Source: JAFAGX01 sp035624215 | GTDB taxonomy: Bacteria; Acidobacteriota; Terriglobia; Terriglobales; Acidobacteriaceae | NCBI GenBank assembly: GCA_035624215.1 | Contig: DASPRY010000129.1 | Span: forward strand, 1-64,000 | Direction of reading: 5' to 3' | Length of the DNA: 64,000 nucleotides | In this document: piece after piece, positions 8,163 to 16,522 of the stretch | Layout of the letters: each line of letters opens with the position of its first letter | How positions within the stretch are numbered: position 1 is the stretch's first letter | Program-made: the position numbers and the translations under genes | Notes under the pieces: model-generated | The model's database searches: none | Seen by the model: the letters and a program-made list of their open reading frames with translations, nothing else | What the model was told of the DNA's origin: nothing

Positions 8163-10826
8163 ATGAAAATGCTCAGTTCGTGTCGATCTTTCCTACCCGT
8201 GACCATCACTCTCGTCGTCGTGTGCTCTTTGAACGTGTTGGCCTCCGCTCAAAGCTTCAATCCCGGCAAGAAGCCCAAGACCACTTCGTGTTCGAGCACG
8301 GAGAGTGGCTTAACGTTGCCGGCTGGGTTTCGCGCATCGGTCTTTGCCGATGGCATCGGGCACGCGAGGCACCTAGCAGTGGCGCCGAGCGGCGTGGTCT
8401 GGTCTGGAGATTACTACGACTTCGACAAGGTACACGAAGGCGGCTTCTTGGTGGCTCTGCAAGACAACACAGGCAGCGGAAAGGCGGACACAATCGAGCG
8501 CTTCGGTGAAACCGTCAAGTCCGGAGGAGCAGGTGGCACCGGTATCGGAATATATAAAGGATCGCTCTATGCTGAGATCAATGACCGGATTGTAAGGTAC
8601 TCGCTTCCGTCAAATTCGCTCGTCCCACAGAATCCACCCGAAACCGTGGTTTCCGGATTGCCGCTCGGCGGCGACCATCCGATGCATCCGTTTATTGTCA
8701 CTCCGGAAGGGATGTTGCTGGTCGACGTAGCCTCGGCGACCAATTCATGCCAACCCCAAAATCGGCAACCGAGAATTCCCGGCGCGAATCCGTGCACGGA
8801 GTTGGAGACTCGCGGCGGAATATGGCGATACGACGCCGACAAAACAAACCAGACATTTTCTCCTGCTGAACGCTACGCAACAGGCATTCGTAATGGCGAA
8901 GGCTTTGCCGTGGACGATAGCGGTCGAGTTTTTGTGACGCAGCATGGACGCGATCAACTGCAATCGAATTGGCCCGACCTCTACAAGCCCTCTGAAGAAG
9001 CGACGCTTCCGGCGGAAGAGGTCATGCTGTTGAAGGCGGGTGGAGACTATGGCTGGCCCGAGTGTTACTACGACGGCGCACAGAAAAAACTCGTCCTGGC
9101 GCCGGAATATGGCGGAGATGGAGGTAAGACGGTCGGAGTATGCGCGAGCAAGCTGGCGCCCGTGGCTGCATTTCCTGCTCACTGGGCTCCGAACGCGATG
9201 ACGCGCTATGACCAGAAACAATTTCCCGCGCGCTACCGGAACGGCGTCTTCATCGCCTTCCACGGCTCATGGAATCGGGCGCCGTACGCGCAGGGCGGAT
9301 ACAACGTAGTGTTTCAGCCGCTCGATGGTGATCATGCGTCTGGGAGCTGTGAGATTTTCGCTGACGGTTTTGCCGGAAAAGTGAAGACTCCGGAGGGCGC
9401 CGAACATCGTCCTTCCGGGCTCGGGGTCGGACCGGATGGAGCCTTATATGTTTCGGATGATATCCGCGGAAGAATCTATCGCATTGTCTACGCCGGAGAT
9501 CCCTCTGGGCCGGCTCCCAAAGCTACGCCCTGTCCTAGCAATGCAGCGCCGGCTGGCAAGGTCGTGCAATCGGCTGCAGCTCCCCCTGAGAGCAATACCG
9601 CTGACCTTCCTGTCCCCGAGGGTTCGTCCCCTGAAATGGTCGCATTGGGCTCGCGCATCTACCAGGGCGATGTGGGCGGAGCGAGTTGCACCGGTTGCCA
9701 CGGTGCGAAAGGCACAGGTACGCCGCTTGGACCTGATCTGACAACGAGCCATTGGATGTGGAGCGACGGCAGTTTCGCCGGAATTCTCCAGGTCATCACC
9801 GAAGGTGTGCCCAAGCCCAAACAATTTCGTAGTCCGATGCCACCGATGGGCGGAGCACAACTATCGGACACGCAGGCGTCGGCCCTTGCCGCCTACGTGT
9901 GGGGTCTGAGCCACAAAGCGGCATCAGGCGCGAGTGCAAGGCCTTCGGAGTTGATTATTCCCGGTGAAAAAATCTTCACGGAGAGCCTCACTTCCACCGC
10001 GGATGGTCGAGTCATCATTGGCTCCATCACCGGACGGACCATCTTTGCTGTGAAGCCCGGTGCTTCTGTGGCCGAACCGTGGATCCATCCGGACGACGAG
10101 ACAACCCTGGGTGTTTACGGAGTTTTTGCCGATGAAAAATCCCGTACCCTCTGGGCCTGCTTTTCGTCATTTCCAGGAAAACACGATAGGCCTCAGGCAC
10201 AATCGTCGTTGAAGGCTTTCGACCTGCAATCAGGCGCTTTGAAGGCAACGTACGAACTCCCCACGAAGGATGCGTTTTGCAACGACATTGCCGTCGGAGA
10301 TGACGGAACTACCTACATCTCGGACACGAACAACATGGAAGTGGACCGCCTTCCGCATGGAGGTCATCAACTCGAAGTTTGGGCAGGAAACGGAGGGTTC
10401 GGCGCCAAAGGAGGGATTCTCGATGGAATTTCTGTGCTTGGCGATCGACTGTTTGTAAATACCTTGCGGACCAGCAAGCTTTTCACTGTTCCGATCGCGG
10501 CGGATGGCAAGGCTGGTGACATAACAGAAATCAAGCTCGATCGCGCCATCGAGAATCCGGACGGCATGCGTGCATTTGGCAAAGATAGTGTCTTGATTGT
10601 GGAGGGCGGAGGAAAAGGCCGGTTGTCGCGCATCAAGATCTCAGGCGACGCAGGACAAGTCACTCCACTCAAAGAAGGATATCCCGACGGCGCTGTGTCA
10701 GTGACGGTTGTGGGAACAACCGCATATGTGCTGGAAGGCCAGCTATGGGCATTGTTCGGCGAGCCCACCCCAAGCCGCAAAATGAACCCGTTCCACGCAA
10801 CCGCAGTTGAGGTCGGCAATCCATAG
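8163..10826 (+). CDS. Exported sorbosone-dehydrogenase-like beta-propeller / cytochrome c fusion
   Basis: I start this gene at ATG 8163, five bases after GGAGG, because a signal peptide then follows directly (MKMLSSCRSFLPVTITLVVV..., likely cleaved after LASAQS). The product is 887 residues. About residues 40-480 resemble the soluble aldose/L-sorbosone dehydrogenase propeller (HPFIVTPEGMLLVD, GEGFAVDDSGRVFVTQHGRDQ, HRPSGLGVGPDGALYVSDD). A single cytochrome c domain follows, with heme motif CTGCH at 509-513 and a distal PMPPMGG. About residues 600-880 form a second, SMP-30/gluconolactonase-like propeller. This suggests a periplasmic sugar or alcohol dehydrogenase that passes electrons to its own heme; the substrate and any PQQ dependence cannot be read from the sequence. 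A PEBP-like gene follows after 42 bases. Confidence 0.82.
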   Translation: MKMLSSCRSFLPVTITLVVVCSLNVLASAQSFNPGKKPKTTSCSSTESGLTLPAGFRASVFADGIGHARHLAVAPSGVVWSGDYYDFDKVHEGGFLVALQDNTGSGKADTIERFGETVKSGGAGGTGIGIYKGSLYAEINDRIVRYSLPSNSLVPQNPPETVVSGLPLGGDHPMHPFIVTPEGMLLVDVASATNSCQPQNRQPRIPGANPCTELETRGGIWRYDADKTNQTFSPAERYATGIRNGEGFAVDDSGRVFVTQHGRDQLQSNWPDLYKPSEEATLPAEEVMLLKAGGDYGWPECYYDGAQKKLVLAPEYGGDGGKTVGVCASKLAPVAAFPAHWAPNAMTRYDQKQFPARYRNGVFIAFHGSWNRAPYAQGGYNVVFQPLDGDHASGSCEIFADGFAGKVKTPEGAEHRPSGLGVGPDGALYVSDDIRGRIYRIVYAGDPSGPAPKATPCPSNAAPAGKVVQSAAAPPESNTADLPVPEGSSPEMVALGSRIYQGDVGGASCTGCHGAKGTGTPLGPDLTTSHWMWSDGSFAGILQVITEGVPKPKQFRSPMPPMGGAQLSDTQASALAAYVWGLSHKAASGASARPSELIIPGEKIFTESLTSTADGRVIIGSITGRTIFAVKPGASVAEPWIHPDDETTLGVYGVFADEKSRTLWACFSSFPGKHDRPQAQSSLKAFDLQSGALKATYELPTKDAFCNDIAVGDDGTTYISDTNNMEVDRLPHGGHQLEVWAGNGGFGAKGGILDGISVLGDRLFVNTLRTSKLFTVPIAADGKAGDITEIKLDRAIENPDGMRAFGKDSVLIVEGGGKGRLSRIKISGDAGQVTPLKEGYPDGAVSVTVVGTTAYVLEGQLWALFGEPTPSRKMNPFHATAVEVGNP

Positions 10827-10868
10827 ACGTAGATTGATCAATTCAAATCCGCAAAGGAAAAAGACAAT

Positions 10869-11468
10869 ATGGGTGCTAATCGAATATCCAGGATTTCCAA
10901 GTTGGTTTTTGTGGCGGTCGCGCTGCTGATCGAAGCGGACCTCAGTGCCGCGCAAACCAAAACAGCCGCCAAAGCGAAATTTGCGCTGTCCAGTCCCGAT
11001 ACAAAACTTGCGGCGAAAATCCCCGAGGTCTATACCGCAAATGTTTTCGGTTGCACTGGGAGAAATATGTCCCCGCCGTTGCAATGGAGCGGAGTTCCTG
11101 CGGGAACGAAGAGCTTCGTGCTCACGTTATTCGATCCTGACGAACACAGCGACCCATCCGGATGGTGGCATTGGATCGTCTACGACTTGCCGGCTACCAC
11201 CACCAGCCTTCCCAAGGGGGCCGGTGTGGAGCACAGCGCCGTTCTTCCTTCAGGAACCATGCAAGGCCGGACTGATCTCGGCAACGACGCCTATCACGGA
11301 CCGTGTCCGGACAAAGGAGATCCACCGCACCGTTACACGTTCACCATCTATGCATTGAGCGTCGAGAAGCTGGACGTACCAGCCGATTCCAGCGGAGCGA
11401 TGGTCGTCTCAACCGCGCAGGAGCATCTACTGGGGAAGGCCGTCTTAATCGCGCATTATGGACGTTGA
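10869..11468 (+). CDS. Secreted YbhB/YbcL-type (Raf kinase inhibitor-like) PEBP protein
   Basis: The 199-residue product has an N-terminal signal sequence (residues 1-28, ending ADLSAAQ). The PEBP fold follows, with NMSPPLQWSGVP, LTLFDPDEHSDPSGWWHWIVYDLPA and the ligand-site GPCPDKGDPPHRYTFTIYAL pattern. PEBP proteins have a small anion-binding pocket; bacterial roles are poorly known. It follows the dehydrogenase gene by 42 bases on the same strand, with an AAAGGA ribosome-binding site, so the two are probably cotranscribed. The DPDEHSDPSGWWHW segment contains the conserved Asp, Pro and His of the pocket. Confidence 0.88.
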   Translation: MGANRISRISKLVFVAVALLIEADLSAAQTKTAAKAKFALSSPDTKLAAKIPEVYTANVFGCTGRNMSPPLQWSGVPAGTKSFVLTLFDPDEHSDPSGWWHWIVYDLPATTTSLPKGAGVEHSAVLPSGTMQGRTDLGNDAYHGPCPDKGDPPHRYTFTIYALSVEKLDVPADSSGAMVVSTAQEHLLGKAVLIAHYGR

Positions 11469-11665
11469 GATGAGGAGTCGGTTCTTGGTTGTCAATCCCG
11501 GCTGCCAACGATCTCCATTCCTAAAATGAGAGTTTTCTGTTAAGACCGGTAAGTGAGTTCCACGTCGAGCCGCCACAGATCGTGATTAAGTCGAGCAGGC
11601 CGAAGAACCGGAAGACGATACACATTGAGTGCGGTGATTGCGTCGAAAGTCTACTCTCTCAGCTT

Positions 11666-12850
11666 CTATTCCAGGGGGAGCCCGACGTAGTTTTCCGCCA
11701 GCGTTTGGGCAGCAGCCCGCGAACTGGTTACATAATCCAGTTCAGCCAATTGCCGTTGATGATCAAAAGGATTGTCCTCTGGAGAGCGGTGGAGCATTGA
11801 GGTCATCCACCATGAAAAACGTTGTACCTTCCACACCCGCCGCAAACAAGCCCCGGAGTATTCATCGAGCAATTGGCGCTTCCCCTTAGCATAGAACGCG
11901 TCGAGGGCGCGAGCGAGCCTCCAGACGTCCGCCACCGCGAGGTTCAGCCCCTTGGCACCCGTTGGGGGTACTATGTGTGCTGCGTCTCCGGCTAAGAATA
12001 GTCTGCCGTATTGCATGGGTTCGACAACAAAGCTGCGCATTCCAGTAACGCCTTTCTGAAGGATGCGGCCCTCGCTTAGATTCCATCCGTTTGATGCCGT
12101 GCGCGTCTGGAGTTCGTGCCAGATCCTGTCGTCACTCCAGCGTCCGAGATCCTCATCTGGTTTGCACTGCAAATAAAGACGGCTGATTTGAGCTGTTCGC
12201 ATGCTGAGCAGGGCGAAACCGCGCTCGTGGTAGGTGTATACCAGTTCGGGGCTGGAGGGGGGAGCCTCTGCCAGGATCCCGAGCCAGCCAAATGGGTATG
12301 ATCGATCGTACTCTGTTATCACTCTTTCCGGAATGGCGTGCCGACAGATGCCGTGGAATCCATCGCAGCCTGCGATGAAGTCACAGTTGAGCTCAAACGA
12401 CCTGCCATCCTTACGATAAGAGATTCGCGGCTGCGGACCTTCAATTTCGTGCACGCGAACGTTGTCAACTTCAAAGTTCACTTGACCGCCGGTCGCGATA
12501 CGAGCCTCATTCAGGTCTTTTAGCACCTCATGCTGGGCGTAGATCGTGATCCTTTTTCCGCCGGTTAAGTCGTTAAAATCGATACGGTGGCCGCGACCGG
12601 CAAAGCGCAATTCGATGCCATCGTGAATCAGACCCTCCGTTCGCATGCGCTCCCCGACGCCCATCTCTGTCAGAAGGTCTACTGTCCCTTGCTCCAACAC
12701 TCCGGCGCGAACCCTTTCCTCAACGTACTGACGGCTGCGATTCTCGACTACGACGGAATCAATGCCATGCAGGTAAAGCAGATGGGAAAGAACGAGCCCT
12801 GCCGGGCCTGCGCCAACAATTCCCACTTGCGTGCGTTGTGAATTCGACAC
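11666..12850 (-). CDS. pobA: 4-hydroxybenzoate 3-monooxygenase
   Basis: The 394 residues match the usual length of PobA. An N-terminal FAD-binding site reads GIVGAGPAGLVLSHLL (residues 9-24). The family-specific ENRSRQYVEERVRAGVLEQGT, the internal DG motif (FIAGCDGFHG) and the second FAD motif RLFLAGDAAHIVPPTGAKG follow. The enzyme hydroxylates 4-hydroxybenzoate to protocatechuate using NADPH and oxygen, the entry to the beta-ketoadipate pathway. It starts 22 bases after the YcbK-like peptidase gene and could be read from the same transcript, although the functions are unrelated. No protocatechuate ring-cleavage genes are in the window. Confidence 0.93.
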   Translation of the reverse strand: MSNSQRTQVGIVGAGPAGLVLSHLLYLHGIDSVVVENRSRQYVEERVRAGVLEQGTVDLLTEMGVGERMRTEGLIHDGIELRFAGRGHRIDFNDLTGGKRITIYAQHEVLKDLNEARIATGGQVNFEVDNVRVHEIEGPQPRISYRKDGRSFELNCDFIAGCDGFHGICRHAIPERVITEYDRSYPFGWLGILAEAPPSSPELVYTYHERGFALLSMRTAQISRLYLQCKPDEDLGRWSDDRIWHELQTRTASNGWNLSEGRILQKGVTGMRSFVVEPMQYGRLFLAGDAAHIVPPTGAKGLNLAVADVWRLARALDAFYAKGKRQLLDEYSGACLRRVWKVQRFSWWMTSMLHRSPEDNPFDHQRQLAELDYVTSSRAAAQTLAENYVGLPLE

Positions 12851-12872
12851 TGGGTTGTCTCAAGAAAAAGCA

Positions 12873-13490
12873 CTACCACCGGCGCACACGCCCGACGTCG
12901 ACGTGTACGAAATCAGAGGTACGATAGTAGCCCACCCCTCCACGATGCAGGCGGAGAGCCGCATCGCGCAGCTCCGAGGTTGGAATTCCCGGCAGGCGGA
13001 TGTCGATAGCTTCGGCCTGCATGTGCAGGCTGTGCCGCGCCACACCGGTATGAGCGCTGCGCGTACGCAGGAATTCGTTGCTCCAGGGAGTACGGTAACC
13101 GCAAATCACGTCAATCACGCCGCCAGAGTCGCCGAGGGACGCGGTCAGGTCGTAGAGGAGGTCGAAGAGGCGAGGATCGAAATGGTGCACGTCTCCGGTG
13201 CGATGATCCCGCAGATAATGGTCAAGCTTGGCCAGCGCCTCAGGAACGTACTGATCACCGCGGCGATAGACAACGTCCAGCCGCTCGCCTGTGTGCGTGT
13301 GATAGAAACGGAGCCGGTATTCATGCGCAGATGGGGCGTTCCATTCTGCGGTATGCCCCAACGGCGCCAGCAGCAAAAAAAGAAATAGCGACAAACGACA
13401 AAAACGGACTCCCGATTTGCTATCCACTAGAGGCAATGCCGGCGAAAATGTTTCAGCTTCCTGCAAGAGGTTTTTGCCCAGTAAACGCAT
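12873..13490 (-). CDS. YcbK/MepK-like murein peptidase (DUF882, peptidase M15 fold)
   Basis: The 205-residue product has a membrane or signal segment at about residues 31-47 (LSLFLFLLLAPLG). A DUF882 domain follows with ICGYRTPWSNEFLRTRSAHTG, HSLHMQAEAIDIRLPG and the closing DFVHVDVGRVRRW. The His, Asp and His of those motifs are the zinc ligands of the LAS/M15 fold. E. coli MepK, in the same family, cuts 3-3 crosslinks in peptidoglycan. The upstream gene is a YcbB-like L,D-transpeptidase that would make such crosslinks, as in the E. coli ycbB-ycbK pair. The start at 13490 lacks a clear ribosome-binding site, and a start further in, near the hydrophobic segment, is possible. Confidence 0.88.
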   Translation of the reverse strand: MRLLGKNLLQEAETFSPALPLVDSKSGVRFCRLSLFLFLLLAPLGHTAEWNAPSAHEYRLRFYHTHTGERLDVVYRRGDQYVPEALAKLDHYLRDHRTGDVHHFDPRLFDLLYDLTASLGDSGGVIDVICGYRTPWSNEFLRTRSAHTGVARHSLHMQAEAIDIRLPGIPTSELRDAALRLHRGGVGYYRTSDFVHVDVGRVRRW

Positions 13491-13529
13491 TGTAAATGAG
13501 ATGCGGTCTGCGTGGACCTTACCAAAGGT

Positions 13530-15254
13530 CTACCAGGCATAGGGATAACCTGCGGCCAGCGCCTTCTCAAGCTCCGCGTCATAACCATAAATATCGTCGA
13601 AAAACCGAATCTGATTTTCCTCGTTCACCGTAGCTGTGCCGTACACAATCAGGACCGGAATTCGGCTGACAAGGTTCACCTGAAGATTGTTTTTGTCGCC
13701 GTGCATGGTAGCCCGCACGCGATCCAAATCCCATCCGGGATTGTTTCGCAGCACCCAAGCGACGAGATCGGCCGGCTTCTCCACCCGAATGCATCCGTGG
13801 CTGAAATCGCGAACATCCTGTGAAAACAGTTCGGGGGCGTCTGTGCCATGCAGATAGACGTTCTCCGGATTGGGGAAGATGATCTTCACCAGGCCCAGAG
13901 AATTCGTTTCGCCGGGCTTTTGCCGCACCATCAGGTGGAGGGACTTTATGCCGTCCAAGACCTCGGGGCTCACTTGATTGTCGGTTACGACCTCGCCTTT
14001 GGGTGTAACGACCTCAAAATTATGCTTGGCAATGTAGTCCGGGTCCTTTTGGATGTGTGGGACAATTTCGTTGCGCTGAATGCTGGGCGTTACCTCCCAG
14101 TAAGGGCGGAAGACAACATATTGGATCTCTTTTTGAAAAACCGGAGACTTGTGGCCATAGGCTTTTCCGATGATGACGTTCTTATAGAAGGAGACGGTAC
14201 CATCCGGGTTCATCGCCCGCAGACGATACTCGGGAAGATTCACAACCACGGGGGGCTGCGAGAAGGAGTGGGGAGCCCAGCGCCATCGCTCGAGGGTTAG
14301 CTTGATCTGGCGGATGCGGGCGGGGGCCGGTGTGTTGAGTTCGTTGATGGTTCGCGCATCGAGCTTGCCGGTGGGACTTTCCCCGTGCCTGCTCTGGTAA
14401 TGTTTCACTCCCTCGACCAGTGCACCTTCGTAGATCTTTGGGTTTGGGTCCAACTGCGTGGTTGCGGGAATATCGCCGATGAGTTGAAGAAAGCGTCCCA
14501 GACGTGCCAGGCTGGCATAGGGTTGACCGGGGAGAACAGTCTTCGTCGCGGTTTGCAGCTTCCCACCGTCATCTTTTTTTGCGTACTCCTCGTACTGGGG
14601 CAAGAGCGCCAGCAACTTTCTGTAACCCGGGAAGGGTGGTTCCAGCTTCTGGATTTCAGTGGCCGGATCGCTCGCATTCAAGATGTGAGTCTGAACGAAT
14701 TCTGCCAATGGGAGTTGATTCCCCTCGACATCGAGGTGAAAGTTGAATTCCTTGGGGTTCACGCGGCCGCAGTGGATGGCACGAATGTAGCGCATGGCAG
14801 AAGCCGTGAGCGCAGTATCGAACGAGACTAGATCCTGTTCGGACGGGGTCCGACTCAGCTTGTGGAGCCGGTCCTGCCACCGTGGGCCGTCGTAATCTTC
14901 AGGATCGAGTCCTTTGGCGTCGGCGTTCGTTAAGAGCTCAATCACCGCGAGTCCCTGGGACCTCACGCGGCCATTCTCAACCCAAACCAGCGAGTAACTG
15001 TTCATCGCGTAAAGCTTCGCGAGTTCGGTTTTGTAGGGGGCAAAGTCAGGCCATCGAAGATCCGCATTCCGGGCCGAGTCCACAATGGCGTGGATCGCGG
15101 AAGCACCTGCGGGAGACAACGTTTGGCCTACAGAAACAGCAGGCTGGTCTACCAGGAACGCAGGGATGGATTCTGCTCTCGCGACGAATATTGAAGCGAC
15201 AGCTACGCTTGTTAGAACGATCATGAACCGACGCCGACGAACAAGAGTCCGCAT
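13530..15254 (-). CDS. YcbB/LdtD-like L,D-transpeptidase
   Basis: ATG 15254 is the best start: GGAGG lies six bases before it, and a basic, hydrophobic leader follows (MRTLVRRRRFMIVLTSVAVA). The 574-residue product has the YcbB order. A scaffold domain comes first, then a peptidoglycan-binding domain (IYEGALVEGVKHYQSRHGES), then a YkuD catalytic domain ending in the active-site motif FSHGCIRVEKP. The catalytic cysteine is about residue 488. The enzyme would form 3-3 crosslinks or attach proteins in the periplasm. The downstream YcbK-like peptidase, 39 bases on, probably forms one operon with it. Confidence 0.92.
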   Translation of the reverse strand: MRTLVRRRRFMIVLTSVAVASIFVARAESIPAFLVDQPAVSVGQTLSPAGASAIHAIVDSARNADLRWPDFAPYKTELAKLYAMNSYSLVWVENGRVRSQGLAVIELLTNADAKGLDPEDYDGPRWQDRLHKLSRTPSEQDLVSFDTALTASAMRYIRAIHCGRVNPKEFNFHLDVEGNQLPLAEFVQTHILNASDPATEIQKLEPPFPGYRKLLALLPQYEEYAKKDDGGKLQTATKTVLPGQPYASLARLGRFLQLIGDIPATTQLDPNPKIYEGALVEGVKHYQSRHGESPTGKLDARTINELNTPAPARIRQIKLTLERWRWAPHSFSQPPVVVNLPEYRLRAMNPDGTVSFYKNVIIGKAYGHKSPVFQKEIQYVVFRPYWEVTPSIQRNEIVPHIQKDPDYIAKHNFEVVTPKGEVVTDNQVSPEVLDGIKSLHLMVRQKPGETNSLGLVKIIFPNPENVYLHGTDAPELFSQDVRDFSHGCIRVEKPADLVAWVLRNNPGWDLDRVRATMHGDKNNLQVNLVSRIPVLIVYGTATVNEENQIRFFDDIYGYDAELEKALAAGYPYAW

Positions 15255-15394
15255 GGCGATCCTCCGGCTCGATTTTGATTGAAGTATCAACAAGTGCAGA
15301 GAAACCTCCTTTGAACTCCGATGCCACTGACAGCGACCACGACTCAGGCAGCAGCTCAACTCCGGACCGGCTCATTGAGCCCGGTTATCGCTGC

Positions 15395-16105
15395 TCATAC
15401 AGCCAGTCTGGCCAGCGTCTCAAGGTCAGCAACCTTTAGATCGGATTCACTCTCGGTTGGTCTGGTCGCTCCGAAACCTCTGCGCTGCACCAACACCGTC
15501 GCCATTCCCAACGATTTTGCCGGCACGACATCGTGGTAGACGCTCTGCCCGACGTGCAGAATTTGTTCGCGCCGGAGCCCAAGGCGCTGTAGCGCGAGCA
15601 GGAATATCGCATGGGAAGGTTTATAAGCCTTTGCCTGCTCCGCCGTAACCACTTCGTCAAATTTAACCTTCAAGTGACGCGCTGTAGCCTCAAACAAATC
15701 ATCATCGGTATTGGAGACAACTGCCAGCTTGTATTTTGTCTTCAGTTTCTGCAGCGCCGGCACGGTGTCGGGGAAAGGCAGCCAATTCCCAAGCGAGCGC
15801 GGTAACAATTCCGCTTCTGCGGCCGAAACCGAAAATCCCAGCCGCTCTCCGAATCTGCGTACTACATTCGCGAGGACGTCACGGTATCGGCGATAGGGGT
15901 TTTGCTCTTGCGGCTCCACTTCGCTATAGATTTCCAGAATCTGCGGATCGCTCAAATTGTGACCGTGGGAACGTAGAATCGGCCGCATGGCGCCCAGCAG
16001 TCCGCTTTCCCAGTCGATCAACGTGCCGTAACAATCGAAGGTCATCGCTCTGAATCGATCAAACTCCAGAGAACTGCCCTTAGAATTCTGCGGATTGCTG
16101 AGCAT
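15395..16105 (-). CDS. HAD-superfamily hydrolase, haloacid dehalogenase type II-like
   Basis: The 236-residue protein contains the HAD motifs in order: the nucleophile motif FDCYGTLIDW with Asp24, motif II in LAVVSNTDD, a lysine in KAYKPSHAIF, and the acidic motif IV in HVGQSVYHDVVPAKSLGM. The first cap is helical, as in type II haloacid dehalogenases and related phosphatases. The substrate cannot be told from sequence; a small phosphate ester is as likely as a haloacid. It stands alone between the csaA and L,D-transpeptidase genes. Confidence 0.88.
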   Translation of the reverse strand: MLSNPQNSKGSSLEFDRFRAMTFDCYGTLIDWESGLLGAMRPILRSHGHNLSDPQILEIYSEVEPQEQNPYRRYRDVLANVVRRFGERLGFSVSAAEAELLPRSLGNWLPFPDTVPALQKLKTKYKLAVVSNTDDDLFEATARHLKVKFDEVVTAEQAKAYKPSHAIFLLALQRLGLRREQILHVGQSVYHDVVPAKSLGMATVLVQRRGFGATRPTESESDLKVADLETLARLAV

Positions 16106-16156
16106 AGCGATGCGCCTTACGTTTGCTTGTGCAATGACTGACGCCCTGGAAGGGTA

Positions 16157-16492
16157 TCAGCCGAGTTTAGCTCCATTGGGTACTCGCCTCTCCGGATGCA
16201 CCAAGACGACCTCTCCGCCAGGCAAGTAAAAGCCTGTCGTGAGCACCTCCGAAATGAATGTAGCGATTTGCCTCGGAGCAAAATTCACCACAGCAAGCAC
16301 TTGCTTCCCAAGCAACTCTTCTTTCTTGTACAAGTCTTTTATCTGGGCGCTCGACCGCTTCACGCCAAGTGCGCCAAAATCGATCCTGAGCTTATAAGCT
16401 GGTTTGCGTGCCTGAGGGAAGTCTTCCACCTCAACAATGGTTCCCGCGCGCAGTTCGATTTTTTCGAAATCGCTCCAGGTAATCTGCTCCAT
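16157..16492 (-). CDS. csaA: CsaA-type tRNA-binding domain protein
   Basis: Starting at ATG 16492, behind AAAGGA, the product is 111 residues, the standard CsaA size. It carries the OB-fold pattern FEKIELRAGTIVEVEDFPQARKPAYK (in two conserved pieces), KRSSAQIKDLY and VVNFAPRQIATFISEVL. CsaA is a dimer that binds tRNA and has chaperone activity linked to export. An upstream in-frame ATG at 16516 would add eight residues not seen in the family. It follows nnr by 30 bases on the same strand. Confidence 0.92.
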   Translation of the reverse strand: MEQITWSDFEKIELRAGTIVEVEDFPQARKPAYKLRIDFGALGVKRSSAQIKDLYKKEELLGKQVLAVVNFAPRQIATFISEVLTTGFYLPGGEVVLVHPERRVPNGAKLG

Positions 16493-16522
16493 CCGGTTTC
16501 CTTTGCTGCCGTGCACGGCGTT

